A stretch of DNA of 64,000 bases from Bagarius yarrelli (GCA_005784505.1 VCAZ01000118.1:354410-418409), one strand, 5' to 3'. Counted from the stretch's first letter, positions 38,866 to 51,470 are shown. Notes: generated from the sequence alone by a model not told the origin. Program-made: numbers and translations.

Positions 38866-39254
38866 AACTGAAACCGCAGGACTTTTACGCGTTATCTTAC
38901 TGTACACAACGCGGTCGTGAATCAGCCGTATAAACGCTCCTGCTTCGTACCCACACGCATGTGGTGAACCAGCACGGAAAGACATTTTTCAGCTCCCGCA
39001 GCTGATTTCTTTCTCAGCTTTTGTAACTAAAGGAGAAAAAAAAAGATTAAAAATAAGCAAGGAAATGTTTTCTGGTAATGGGTGAACATTTCCTCCTCAG
39101 ATTTTACTGTTTGTCCTTCTGATATGAATGTTTATAAAGCACGATATAGAAAATTGTCACCCAGACTGTTCATTTCACTCAATTACATAAAAATCATAAC
39201 CATAATCATAAAATATGAAGTTTTAAAATGGGTCGAATTGATCCCCAAGCCAAC
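36591..39254. other. Intronic DNA with minor simple repeats
   Basis: Short tracts: T-run at about 38310-38325, (CAA)n near 38563-38581, (GAAAA)n near 38611-38633, and (TG)n at 38833-38863. No exon or interspersed repeat recognised. Confidence 0.55.
38833..38863 (+). repeat. (GT)n microsatellite
   Basis: About 15 GT units. Confidence 0.97.
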
Positions 39255-39350
39255 AGGAACACAGCTGGGCCCCTGAGCATGGCCCTTAATCCATCAACTG
39301 TTCAGCTGTACAAACGTGAAACGCTCTGGATGAAGGTGTCAACGCTGAAT
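39255..39350 (+). mobile_element. 3' fragment of a V-SINE-like copy
   Basis: AGCTGGGCCCCTGAGCATGG, CCCTTAATCC, then GAAACGCTCTGGATGAAGG. The tRNA-like head is absent. Confidence 0.78.
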
Positions 39351-39530
39351 CAGTAAACAAGATCCGATTTTACAGATAAAGTGAGTCTGTATGAGCAAAA
39401 GTATGTCTGTCACACCCGTATGTGGTTCTTTCCCAAACTGGTACCACAAACTTTGAGTCACACTGTTGTCCCGAATGTCCACTATGTTGCAGCTTTACAT
39501 TCCTCCTAACTGGAACTAAAACCCTGTTCC

Positions 39531-39905
39531 AAGTCAAGTCAAGTCAAGTCAAGTCTCCTTCATTTCTATGTGTCAAAGCAGCTTTACAGAATCATATAGT
39601 AGATTAATGTGTTAATACCAGGACAATAATAACACGCACTAAAAACTCATTCAGTCCAACTCGTATCTGTAAATGAAGAGTTCCCAACTAAGCAAGCCAG
39701 AGGCGACAGCGGCAAGAAACCAAACCTCCATCAGCAACAGAATGGAGAAAAAAAACAGGTTCAGTCGGGGGATCAGTTCTCCTCTGACCAGATTCTGCTT
39801 CCCGTGGTCTTGTCTTTATTGCCATCTAAAAGACAAAGTCTTTATTGGGAAACTGCCTCTGGGGATCATTGTCTCTCAAGTGCTAATCCACCAACTGAAC
39901 TGAAT
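39531..39905 (-). mobile_element. Teleost interspersed repeat with (CAAGT)n tail
   Basis: A tandem AAGTC tail lies at 39531-39555, then GTGTCAAAGCAGCTTTACAG, AACTAAGCAAGCCAGAGGCG, ACAGCGGCAAG, CAACAGAATGGAGAAAAAAA and GGATCAGTTCTCCTCTGACC. These are blocks of the same superfamily as 14061-14277 and 63030-63113. No translated product is evident. Confidence 0.75.
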
Positions 39906-42121
39906 ACGGATTAAATCTAGTGGCGACGATGATCTTAAAATACGTAAGAAATAGACGAATATTAGCTAAATGTCATTGTACTTACGGCATAACAAGTACA
40001 TTGTGTGTTATTACACAACATAGGGTTCCCTGATTTTAGCACGACAATGTCCCTGCGCACAAAACCCCTGATCTCCATAGAGACATGCTGTGTTCTGGTT
40101 GGAGTAGAAGAACTCTAATGTCCTGATTCTGATTCAACCCCACAGTTAACTTCGATCCCCACAGACAGCATCTAGTAAAAAGCGTTCTGAAGAGAGAACA
40201 GTGAAAAAAGTTGAGTGAATCTAAAATAGACCTGAATATTTAACGTAAACGCGGGTGTGATAGTCTGGTGTTCACCAAACTTTTAGCTGTATAGTGTTTT
40301 AAAAGAGAAGAAAGAGACAAACAGAAAAAAAATTACCAGAAGGAATAAAAAGGAGAAGGAGTGAAAGTCTAAAGCGAGGTAAGGTTTGTAATCCATATTT
40401 CTCCGAGAAACCCTGTGAGACCCTAACAGACTCTTTAAAGTTTCCTCCACCTCCTCGAGACGGCTGTTTTTTAATCTTCAGCTCGTACTCATGTCACTCG
40501 TTATGCAGTTCACGAGCTTCTGTTCAGTTAATAAGCCATAAAGCAATCTGTGCCGTGTTGCAACAGAAAAATTAACGAACCGATCGATATCTCTAGAAGG
40601 GAATCAGAAAAAAATCCTGGTTTTGATGCAAAAACCTTGCATCCTGTTAATGTCGAAGCTTCACCTCTCCGAATAAGTAATAAATAATCTGTTACTATAA
40701 AAAAATAATAAAGTTTCAATACAGGAGGGTCAAAAACCCGTGACTTGCAGCTGCACTTAGATCAGAGCTGCTGTTCTCGGTAACCAATCCACCAATCAGA
40801 ATCCAGAGTTCAGTAATTATCCCACACTGCAGGGTTTTTTTTTTTAGTTTTACACCCAACCGTGTTTCTGTATCATTTCCCCGGCGTCCTCTGATAAGCC
40901 ACCGATGCTAAGAAACCGTTTGTGTGTGTATGTGTGTGTGTGTATGTGTGTGTGCGCGCATGTGTGTTTTTCCCCATTGGCCACGAATCCGTTTGAGTTC
41001 TAATCTGAGGGTGCAGATCAAAGCGATTCTGTAAAGAACATGAAAGACGTCAAATATTATTAAAAAGTATATAAAAGCGGAACTTGGAGATTTTCACACT
41101 TCCGAACACCAAGCGGTGACGCACACAGAGGTCAGAAAGTGTGTGTACATTGAGCGTGTTACATAATCGGAAGCGGTAGACGAAGATGACGCCAAGTGCT
41201 CGAAATAATCATCTTATATGAGTGGAAAACGCATTCGCTCTGAAATATTGCATGTTCCATTTGGGAATCTGGCGCAGGAACCGACTCGCGTGATTAGATC
41301 TATTATTAGCGTGACAGTGGCGGAGGATTGATGCTCCACGGTGGGCGTGTGTAAGCAGAAAAACCGAGAACGTGTGCAAAATACGAACGGCGATCATCTC
41401 CCGAATTATAACAACCCTCATTAACATTTTCACACATGGCTAGCGAACAAATGAGCACCAGCCCCAACCTCTGGCGGTAGATTTATGACCCTCATATACA
41501 GCGTCTGCACGCAGCGCACCTTTCAGCCACGAGAGAGAGACGCCATCGCTCTGAGATCGGAGAAAAAACAGAATAACACGATTCCACTGATCTGCCTTTC
41601 AAATGCTGCTGGTTCACATCCCATGGCAGGACCCTCTCCTGTCTGCTTGTCGTTAATTAATTATTGATTATTGATGGTTATGACATTCAGGGATAGTTCA
41701 CGCAACAGAACTGAAGCAGTGACAGAGCGTTCTGTCGATGAAGCGTTCTCTTTATCAACATTATTCGCTCACTACGGAGCTCTCTGAGGAGGAGCTTTGG
41801 GATGTCCTCCTGTCTCTGTGAGCGCCTGGAGACGCCCTGTCTTTTCCAAAAGCTCATCATTGCGCTGTCAAACCGCACCGCCGAGTGCACGCCAAACATC
41901 GCCGTCTCACGACATTAGCACAGAGGAGAGTGAGGAGAGCATCTCAGATCTTCAGAAGGAGAAGAGGAGGAACTGTGATCAGCTGAGTTTAAAAGGAATT
42001 AATCATGATCCAGTTTTCATCTCAAGATGTTCTGCTGCAAGTCACTCAGTCATTTCACACACATTTCACACACATTTCACACACTCATAATAAACAAGAG
42101 CTTATAATAGAAATAAATCTA
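39906..42121. other. Intronic DNA, mostly unique
   Basis: Interrupted (TG)n at 40921-40970. (TTTCACACACA)3 at about 42053-42085 is a small minisatellite. No exon recognised. Confidence 0.55.
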
Positions 42122-42145
42122 CCAGTCTGTCTGTCTGTCTGTGTG

Positions 42146-42191
<46 letters not shown>

Positions 42192-42209
42192 GTCTGTCTG
42201 TGTGCTGTC

Positions 42210-42263
<54 letters not shown>

Positions 42264-42366
42264 GCTTTGTTTATCTGTCTGTTTGCTCCCCCCTCTCTCT
42301 CTGTCTGTCTGTCTGTCTGACTGACTGTCTGTCTGTCTCTGTCTCTCTTTCTTTCTCTTTCTTTAT
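42122..42366 (+). repeat. Compound (TCTG)n/(TC)n/(TA)n simple-repeat array
   Basis: A TCTGTCTG-TGTGCTGTC-(TC)n module occurs twice (from about 42125 and 42187), followed by (TA)n at 42246-42264 and further TC/TCTG blocks. The repeated module suggests local duplication of a mixed array. Long frames here are artefacts. Confidence 0.95.
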
Positions 42367-42475
42367 AATTTAAGGAACAGATCCCAGGCATCGGATAAGT
42401 ACAGAAATTAAAGCTGAGGTTGGAGTTTGTCCTTTTGCAGAGGACTGATGTCACTCATTATTATGCATAGGATAC

Positions 42476-42507
42476 TCTCTCTCTCTTTTTTTCTCTCTCT
42501 CTCTTTT

Positions 42508-42545
<38 letters not shown>
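42476..42545 (+). repeat. TC-rich low-complexity tract
   Basis: TCTC units with T-run interruptions. Confidence 0.93.
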
Positions 42546-42549
<4 letters not shown>

Positions 42550-43544
42550 TCTGGTCACGTCCCGTCACACCCCCCATCCCCACCCCTACTCCAATCTTGG
42601 CTCATCGCCACCGCCGAGTTATTAATTGTTCTTACACAGAGGAGTCTAGAGATGGTGCTCACTATTAAATGTTTTTTAAGACAAAAGGAGGATATTCCTG
42701 CTGCGGAGCGCCGCCGCAAATCTAATTTCACTTCCTCTTTTTTAATTTGGGCGCCGGTGGGCCTGAGAGATTACGACATACGGCGTGCCCCTCCTCGGCA
42801 ACAGCGCCCCTGCTTCCACATGTCAGCGCTGCAAAAAGAAGTCCACCACTTTACCCCCCAAAACAATTCGCAGATACGGATCAGCCATCCAAAGCACCCC
42901 GACTGAAGGACTAATGCGATAACAGTCTGATAACTAATGAAAAGAGAAGGCTCTTTAAATGTTTGCCCTGCCCCCTGCTGCGATGGAGGTTCCCTGCGGC
43001 TTGGAAAAAAAAATTGCCTTGCCGTCAGTCAGAGGTCGAAACAAGCCTCTAAAAGAAGGGTAGATAATAAAAGATAATAAAAACTCCATGTTATTAGTGA
43101 TGGCGAAACTGGTCAGCCCAATCTTAGAATCTAAGCATCTTTTATTTTTTTTACATATTTAGTCGTTTATTTTAAACCGTCTTCGATCTGTCTATTGATT
43201 ACTCACTGGATTTTTTAATTCCACGGTCGGTGCATTTTATCAAGCACGCATCAGCGGGTTATCTGCCAAAACCGCTCTCTGAGCACTATGGGCAGTTATT
43301 CCACTATACTGTAGAGCACACACGAGCACCATGATGCAGAACTGAAACATCTACTGTATGTCATCATAAAAGAAAAAAAATAATTAAGGCGTTGTGTAAT
43401 TCTTATACAGAGTGATACGGGTATTTCCCAAGTCTTACACAACACCCATTAGACAAAACAACTCCAAAAAAGCCGAACTTAAACTTAATGCTTTGGTATA
43501 AGTCCTTAGGTGCCGTGATCTGAGGGCCAGAACAGTCTGATGAA

Positions 43545-43870
43545 TGGCGTTCTGCCCCCAGGGAAGTGATTTCCTTTTTAGAAGGCAATTTGCATGCAGC
43601 ACTAAGAGGAGAGACCACTTTTCTTTTTTTTTTTTCCTTTTTTTTTTTTTTTTTATTCCTGCAGCGTTTTCTGTGGTGTCAGCTAAAATCATTGGTATTT
43701 GAAACAACTTCCCAAGGTTAACGAGCCCCTCCATTAAAGCTGTCCTGCCAGACGGCACTGGAGCATCGGTTAACAGTATACACCATTTTAACTACAAACA
43801 GCCTTTGGACAGAAGGTGTTAATTGTCATTTGTGCTCCAGAAGCAGCTCTGACAACAGCGGTATAGAAAT
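43545..43870. promoter_or_regulatory. Candidate conserved noncoding element split by a T-rich tract
   Basis: Low-repeat sequence with the octamer ATTTGCAT at 43588-43595, split by poly-T at about 43619-43654. The right part has GTTAATTGTCATTTG and similar words. Enhancer-like composition only. Confidence 0.25.
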
Positions 43871-44081
43871 ACAACATCGTTTGGATAGTTACTGCCATTT
43901 TCGTAAGGAGTCTCCAGTCCAAAACCAATACAATATACTATAATATTCAATACAAAACCATTGCTTTGACCTTTAATTCAGGGGGCATGGTCAGGTGATC
44001 AATAGTAAGTCACATGACCGGCATTTGCATAAACACCTGATTAAAGACAAAAAGTTTTGTTAACACGTATTTAATTAAATT

Positions 44082-44106
44082 TATATATATATATATATAT
44101 ATATAT
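44082..44106 (+). repeat. (TA)n microsatellite
   Basis: About 12 TA units. Confidence 0.96.
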
Positions 44107-44163
44107 TTTTAAAACACACACAAAACAGATCATTTTAAATGTTTATTTGTAGGCGGCTGCTGA

Positions 44164-44200
44164 AACACACACACACACACACGCACACACACACACACAG
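44164..44200 (+). repeat. (AC)n microsatellite
   Basis: AC units with one GC interruption. Confidence 0.96.
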
Positions 44201-47184
44201 CAGGCGATTACAGCTAACTGCAGCCACAACTCAATTTAAGAACTAATTTGATCAAATAGATCTTTAATATAAAAATAATATTATAACATTCCCCTCTAAT
44301 TACTAACAATTTTAAAATGACTTTTTTAGGAGAACTGTAATAATGACATTCATACAGAAGGAGTATTTATATAAAGATAAATATAAATATAGATTTTGCA
44401 TTAAAATAAATACATCCAAATACAAACGTGTGCCGTTTCCGCTCCTTTTTACAGAAACCGGTCGTATCTATAATAATGGTTATAATTAAGAATATATATT
44501 TTTTAATATATTCAAAACGCAGTCTAAATTCTATCCCGGCGACGGTTCATGATTCCACACGCATGACGAATGACTACAGTCTCTTTCTCGTGCGATGTAA
44601 CAGAATGGTTTCTTTTTTATAACTTGATAATAACCAGGGTTTTTTTTTCCCTTCGTGTTCTTTTAGAGTGACACAAATTCAGCTTTTACATCACATCGAT
44701 AATTTATCAGGGATAAGAATAACGCATGAATATATTTCCTTACTGAGGAAAAAAACCCCAATGGGAACAGATGTACAGAAGCAGAACACGTAGCAGAAAC
44801 CCGTGAGATACTTTTGACAGGGTTTTTTTTTCCCTGACGTCTATTTGTTTTGCTCGGTGCTTTCTCAGGTACAGAGCTTCAGGCTGGATTTTGACAGAGG
44901 GGTTTTATTTAAGCCATTAGATTAACTGCTGTCTTCATCCAGCACTCTTTTCATTCCTTCGTCTCAGAAAAAGAACTGATCTGAGTACAGCTCTAGGAGG
45001 TCAGGATGTAAAGACGCTCGTCCAAATATAGTATGGATACCGAGTCTGTGCGTGGGTTTTTCTTGAGAGAAGCAACGCAGAAGAATTGTTAGCGCTAGAG
45101 ATGAGCGGAGAACGAGAAAGAGATGGAGAGATGAAGAGAGGGAGTCGGAGTTGGGTGGAGTTAGAGAAGAATAACCACCAGCTCATCAACGAAGGAGCTG
45201 AAAGATTCGAGTTTAATTCCCGTTACAGAATCAGAATCTTCATTTCTTCGAAATTAATTACAGGGAAAGTGACAAATAAAAAAATCTCAACCTGTTATTA
45301 AGTCCGGAAGTTAAACGTGTCACAGCATGGATCCACACACACACACCAGGAGATGAGACAGTTTCATTCTAATGCTAACTGTGTTTGGGATCCTGGTGTC
45401 ACGTGCAATACGAGCAGAAGAAAAGCACAGACATTTGATCTCTTTTCATTTCGCTGCTTTATTCCCTGCTTTATTCCCCGAGATATTTCCGATTGAAAAC
45501 AGACACTTAGACGAAACGCTTCACAGAGTCATGAGCAGCCGGTTTAAACTGACCGCGACTGGATTTCTCAGATGATGATGATGATGATGATGATGGCGAT
45601 GAGGATGATGATGCTGATGAGCTCTGTGGCTTCTTTTTTTGTTGTTGTTGTTGTTGTGACAAGGATCCAGGCAGTCTCGGCGCTCCGGGTTTCTTGGCTC
45701 ATATGTTCATCGATCTGGTTTAATGTCGTTATTCATCCAGACTGCAAGTTGAGCCTAAATATTTGAATTGAGTTCTCGTTGTTGTAAGAAGTTGAGGAAT
45801 TAGAATCGAGCGCACTTATAATCATGTGCCTGTTGGCCATGTGATTAGAGGTCATTGAAAAGCGATAAATGAAGCCGGTAAATTAAATTTGAACTCAGCA
45901 GCTCGTGCTCTTGTTTTTGCAACGTCCGCGAATCGGAATCGATAGCAGCAGGAGATTCCGATTAACCCTTTCTGACTTTAACATCTGCCAGGTGTTTTTT
46001 ACACCGCTTTTCCAACGCTGCCGTTTGAGGCGCGACTTGGACGCTGGTCCCGGCTGGTTCGTCTTTGCGGAAGCTAATCTCAGCTCTCAATCTGCCCACC
46101 TGTCAGCCAGGGTCAGTGCTCGTCAGGCCGCTTCCGCTTGCAGCTCTCACGCTGCTGATAAAAGGATCTGTCTCTCAAAAAAAAAACCTTGGCGTTTCAG
46201 CACGCCGTCTACACGAAAGCCCGAGGGTCTCATCCACCATTCCGAGCCCAACATCATGGAGGTCAAAGAGCTGAATGCTCCCCAGACAAAAGGTGCTTGT
46301 GAGCTGGAGCACGGATCGGAGCTTTCCAAAGCCGCCCGCCCTCGGATTCGATTCCACTTTCTTTTTTTTTTTTTTTGCCGCCGAGAATAAAGAGATACTT
46401 TTGTTCATTAAACAAATGTCACTCCAAGAGCGATCAAACAATGTCCTGGAGGGAGCGAGCCTGCTCAGCACTTTAGACTTCCTTTTTCAAGGACATTAAA
46501 CAAACGTAAAGCTCTGATGAGGGAATAATACGCCGTCACACCTGAGAACAGATACGCTGTTTGTTTTTTAATGGCTGTTAAACAAAGCAGTACCTTTAAG
46601 CCGTGGCTTGCGAAAAGACGCTGAATCGTTTTTAGCAAACAGCTTTAAACATAACAAATCTGTTGTGTGACCCAGCGCCCCCCCTTCCCTTCCCTTCCCC
46701 CTGCATCCTCGTTTTTGCTGTCGTTTTTCTGCGCACACCTTTTGTGCGCTCTCCATCCAGCTCTCCATAACAAAAGGGTCACTTTACAGTTGATTAGATT
46801 CCTTCGCTTTATGTACTAGACGCCACTTCAAGCACTTGATTCCGCTATAAACCGCAATCTTCGCTTTAAGCAAACCCGGATTGTTGCTTTCATCACAGCG
46901 CAGCACTTTTCACCCTTCACACAAACGCTTGTACATACCACACGCTTCCCACACGCCACCGCCGCTGCTCTCAGAGCGCTTTTAAAATGTCTTTAAATCA
47001 CTACACACACACACGCACACACATACACAAAGAGTTCTATTCTTATTAGCACCTTGACAGGACGGCTAATATAGAAATTACAAGGACATTTTTTTCGTCA
47101 TTCCGTTCTATCCTCAATGTTACTTTTCACATTTCAGTCACGTTTACTTATTAAGCACCCACGCACACCTTAATGCATCTCTAT

Positions 47185-47223
<39 letters not shown>

Positions 47224-47629
47224 AGAAATTAAAAACAGACTAAAAACCAACACCACTAACATTATTTTTATCATCTCTTCCTCTTAAATTTTTCATTCCG
47301 ATTCAGAGCCCCAAACGTTTTAAAGTGTTTTTGGGAGGTGCCGATCAAATATCCTTTCACTGCTCCGTCCGAAGTTCTACACTACTTGAGTAGGTGCTAC
47401 ATCTGAGTTAGTACATACTTCCCGACAGCATGCTTTTCTCCAAAGCTAAACGGATTTAGGAATAATAGATGGAGTCTCCAGTTTTTGAGGTTAAACCTTA
47501 AATCCTTAACCTTAATTTTTCTTCACAGTTTCGCATTAATGTGACAAATTCATGTTTTTTTGTCTCATCAAGGGAATAACAGCTGCTTCAACAATAGAAA
47601 AAAAAGGAGTGTAAATTTAAATGCCTTTA
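44201..47629. other. Intronic DNA with minor simple repeats
   Basis: The 161-residue frame at 45905-46390 is the longest non-repeat frame in the window. It has no recognisable domain and ends in a poly-F run from a T-tract. (CA)n at 47003-47029 and (TC)n at 47189-47221 also lie here. Confidence 0.55.
45571..45657 (+). repeat. (GAT)n and (TTG)n trinucleotide repeats
   Basis: GAT units at 45571-45620 with interruptions, then TTG units at 45640-45657. The poly-Met/poly-Val frame here is an artefact. Confidence 0.95.
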
Positions 47630-47865
47630 TTTAGTCTCATATACTTTTTTACAGCACAGTGAAATTCTTTTTTTTGCATATTCCATCTTAGTAAGTTGGG
47701 GGTCAGAGCACAGGGCCAGCTATGACACAGCGCCGCTGGAGCAGGAAGGGTTAAGGGTCTTGCTCAAGGATCCAACAGTGGTTGACTTGCAAGTGGTGGG
47801 ACAGGTTTTCCTGGTCTCCAGATCAGTAACTCAGCTCCTTAACCGTTTGAGCCACCACTGCCCCC
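47630..47865 (-). mobile_element. tRNA-derived SINE (Mermaid-like), near full length
   Basis: On the minus strand it begins GGGGGCAGTGGTGGCTCAAA and continues through GGTTAAGGAGCTGAG, then GACACAGCG-complement blocks, to the 3' part complementary to CAGTGAAATTC. The B box is damaged (ACAGGTTTTC on the plus strand in place of the GCTTGAACCC block). No target duplication was identified. Confidence 0.88.
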
Positions 47866-48470
47866 AATTAAGGAGCTTAATTGTTTTACAATGAAGCTAT
47901 TATTTCATTAAAACTATGATGTCCTCATTTTAAAAATTAATCTGCTGTCGTATAAGAAGAACAAATCACACCAGGATGTTCAGTTATAGAAAAGTAATCC
48001 ACAGTTATATAGTGTGCTGAAGGACCTCGTTCTACCCTCCACCTCCCACTAAACTACTGTAGCAATCATCGACGTCTCCCCGCTTGATTTCTCCGTCTGT
48101 AAAAGAACGCTGGTCATACAGAGAAGCTCGCCAGCATCGCCGCTGTTCGTGACACAATGACAGATCGCTGTTTACACGTCAAAGCCCAAAGCCGCCGTAA
48201 CGTAGCAGTTTAGCTCGGATTACGAAAAGCTTGTCCGCATTAGCATATCGGCTGCTCCCTATCGATCGGACCGAGTCTTGCTTTAACTGATTCATGAATG
48301 TACATGTAAGGAATATAGCCGGATTAATCATCCGTGACACACGTCGTAAATCATTCAGCGGAAAATCAAACATTTCGTACAAATACTGCGGATTAAATAA
48401 ACGCTTTTAATGTTTAGCTTTTTTTTTTTAGAATCGTTTTAGAAAAATATATATTTTTAAATAGGTAAAC

Positions 48471-48496
48471 TGTGTGTGTGTGTGTGTGTGTGTGTG
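48471..48496 (+). repeat. (TG)n microsatellite
   Basis: Thirteen TG units. Confidence 0.97.
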
Positions 48497-48589
48497 CTCT
48501 CAGTGCTTTAGATTCGCTGCTGGGCGTTCTAGCTGATGAATGGCACGGCCGCTTGCGGCTGACATAGATGGATGTGATGCACCCTCGAC

Positions 48590-48698
48590 CACGTGAGCGT
48601 CAGGCGAGGGGGCGGGTCCCTACCGGCCACGCTGAAGGTCATGTGGTGCAGGCCCCGCATCCAGTCGCAGCATAGAACGCATAATACACCCATAAAAG
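48590..48698 (+). promoter_or_regulatory. GC-richer promoter-like cluster
   Basis: E-box CACGTG at 48590-48595, Sp1-type GGGGGCGGG at 48608-48616 and TATA-like ATAAAAG at 48692-48698 lie in one short GC-richer island within AT-rich intron. CAMTA1 is known to have alternative isoforms, so an internal start is possible. A frame opening at 48593 shows no known motif. Confidence 0.18.
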
Positions 48699-48904
48699 CG
48701 GCTGGGAGCAGCGGTCTCTCAAGCATATCGATGTGTGCGCTTTCACCCTTCTACTATTTTCTTCTTAGTGCCGAGGCGGAACCGTAAAATTTAATGCAAT
48801 TCACCGATTTGCTTTAGGGGTGCCAAAACTTTAGTGTACTGAGCATGATCCAGGAAAGGCAGCATATTTGTAGCAATTTTCACAAGCTTTACCTAATTTT
48901 TTGG

Positions 48905-49330
48905 TGTAGAATCTCATCTCATCCCGGCGTGGGCTATTAGCTCGACTTGCGAGGGCCAATCTGCAGGTCTATGCCAAAAAAAAAGCAACCCAGGAAGAAT
49001 GCAGCTCAGAGGCTTTGCAACAGTTGGCATGCACATGGCATAATTTCGCATTAGCATTTCAAAGCCAGTTGGACTTGGGATAATGTTTTTTTTTTGTTTT
49101 TTTTTATCGAATGCTCTGGGCATGCCGAGCATACGCTCCCGAAATCCCAACGCCTTCAGGAAGGACAAATAGATGATGCATCCATGATGAAAAGATGATG
49201 AGCTTTCTGTTGTAGCATCCAGCAAGCCAGACTCGCCTTCTTTTTTTAATCATTTGCACTTCCAATTATTACATTCTGCCGATTTTCCGTCTGCTTTGCA
49301 TTAATTAATCCAGGAGAAAAACACAGATTT
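48905..49330. promoter_or_regulatory. Candidate conserved noncoding element
   Basis: Low-repeat block with TGCATGC/TTGCATTAATTAATCC-type words, GATGATGCATCCATGATG at about 49172, and one T-rich interruption near 49085-49107. It resembles a developmental enhancer but was not tested for conservation. Confidence 0.25.
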
Positions 49331-50784
49331 AGTCATGGCCACGACGTGCTCGCTGCTTGTGTAGAAGATCGGCCCTGGGGAGTCTCATCCTCACACATTC
49401 TCGTTCGCCCTGCCTGAAGGTCAACTCATAGGTCAGAACAGTAAAGTCTGCAAACAGGGGGTCAAAATATGAGAAAAATGTCAGTAAAAAGAACCCGACA
49501 GTATTTTTATAATGCAGAGTCAGTTCAAAACATTTGGGTTTTTATGATAACGGCTAATTTTTTGCATGCCCCATGTAACCTATTTCTAATTATAAGCAAA
49601 TTAAAGAAGAAAAAATCATACCAGTATTGATTAGTGAAGATTATAGAAGTGTTCAAGCTGAAAATTTAAAAAAAAAAAAGATAGAGTAAGCAAGATGTTG
49701 GTACGTCGGTACAGGGTTGATATGTTACATGAGGAATAAAGCGAGATTTGCGCCGCTGACTTGTCATTCAGGCGGTGTGTACCGTGCTGCGTGGAATTGT
49801 TCCATGTGTTCATTCCAGCGCATCAGCATGGACTGGTGACACTTCTGTCTCCACAATCACACCTGCTGTATAGGCATGATGGGAGAGCAGAAGACAAACC
49901 CTCAACTATAAAGTAAGAAATAATAGTAATTGAACTTTTTATGGATAATTTTAGCTAAAAAAACACAGAATAATCAACAAAGCAAGAGCAAATCCATTCC
50001 TGTTTATTAAGATATGAGTGGTGGAGCTAAGAGTGGTGGAGGCTTCATGGTGTACATCTCTAGAGCGAGATGTTGGAGGTTTATAGGATTTCTGAATATA
50101 TCTAAATCGGGTCAAGGTCAGATGTTGTATAGTGATAATATTTTGAACCTGTCCTGTAGATAGCGCTGCAGCTCGAACGTGCTTCTGTACATATGTTTAA
50201 GGCTTTTCGACAGTCTGTGCGGGGGGTGTCAGAGGGGAAGGGGGCAGTTGGGGTTGTTTAGTGTTAACATGCAGCAAACGGCTAAATTGCTCCCTGGGCA
50301 AGCGGCAACGACCGAAACCTTACTCGCCTCAGGCTACGCCTGGGACTCAGTTAAGGTCCCTTTACCTACTGCAACAACTCATTCGCCCACTGAACCCGTA
50401 CACACCCACAGGAATCGATCAGGACTCAGCAAACTGACTGACATTCGGACCAAAGGGGACAAGGACGAATAGAGTTTTTTCTACAGACATGTGTGTTTTA
50501 CAAAGATGAATGTATTCTGACTCAAACAGAGTTTGATCCTAAAATTAGTCACTGCTGACCGAAGAGACGTGTTATTGATTTACTTACAATATGGAAAACC
50601 TTAGGATTTGTTATTGTACCCTGTAATTTAGTTCATTAAGCTCTTTGGCCGAGTCAGTGTGCCTCCGTATTTAACTCCCTCGTTCGGATTTGGCAGTCTG
50701 CTACATTTCTTTTACTACTTACATTTTTAGTGTAATATTTTTAATCTGTTTATAGTTACAGGTAATGTTACTGTTCTCCTGGTG

Positions 50785-51024
50785 CAGGACCAGGCCAAGT
50801 CTTCAGGGGGCCCAAAGCAGAATTTTATTTGGAAGCTAATTATTGTCAATTCGTAACTATTCACACACTATAACTCGGACAGCCCCATTATTTTTTGTCC
50901 AGTTACATAATATATATTTGTATAAAAAAGATCTGTTATTTCATGTATTTCTGATGGGGGGGGGCTGGTTGCCAAGGGGGCCCCAAGCAGCTGCTTAGTT
51001 TGCTTATGTCTTGGAGTGGCTCTG
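50785..51024 (+). mobile_element. Nonautonomous hAT-like DNA transposon
   Basis: Starts CAGGACCAGGCC and ends with the complement of CAGAGCCACTCC. It shares CAGAATTTTATTTGG and GCAGCTGCTTAGTTTGCTTA with the complementary strand of the 12232-12506 copy. Flanks TCCTGGTG and CATTGGTG agree in the last five bases, a weak target-duplication match. No transposase. Confidence 0.65.
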
Positions 51025-51052
51025 CATTGGTGACTCTGGCTCTGCATTGGTG
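51017..51052 (+). repeat. Tandem duplication of a 20-bp unit
   Basis: TGGCTCTGCATTGGTG occurs at 51017-51032 and again at 51037-51052. The duplication straddles the right end of the hAT-like element and part of its flank. Confidence 0.9.
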
Positions 51053-51295
51053 TCACAAGGAAATTGTCTTAATTAATGAGTTAATAAGACAAAAATAATG
51101 TAGCCTCCCACATTACTGCACTCTGTCTGAAACAGTGTGTTATTTCTGACTGTTACTGGAGTACCGGCACTGGTGACTCCTTCCAAACTCATCTTTTCTC
51201 CACTGTCCACCCAACAAGTTTCTGTATGTAGTACAACGCCACCTAAACAATCAGAATAGAACATTTAACAGCGTACGACAACAACCGCAACGATA

Positions 51296-51470
51296 TACAT
51301 TTACAGCATTTAGCATACACCTTCATCCAGAACAACTTGCGCTCATCATTACAGCATTTTATTCAACTGAGAAGATGTGGATTCAGGGCCTTGATTAGGG
51401 GCCCAGCGGTAGCAGTTTTGTGGTGCTGGTCTTTGAACCCACAATTTTAAACCCTTATTGTGCTACACAT
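51296..51470 (-). mobile_element. V-SINE-like copy
   Basis: The plus strand shows TACATTTACAGCATTTAGCA, CATCCAGAACAACTTG, CAGGGCCTTGATTAGGGGCC, AGCGGTAGCAG and CTTTGAACCCAC (diverged B-box complement). The tRNA-like head is eroded. Confidence 0.85.

Noticed and set aside
42427..42906. 159-residue frame
   Set aside because: The N-terminal third is TC repeat and the rest has no motif; no splice-site support.
45905..46390. 161-residue frame, the longest outside simple repeats apart from a few bases of T-tract
   Set aside because: No domain, no splice context, ends in a T-tract; chance length in a GC-richer stretch.
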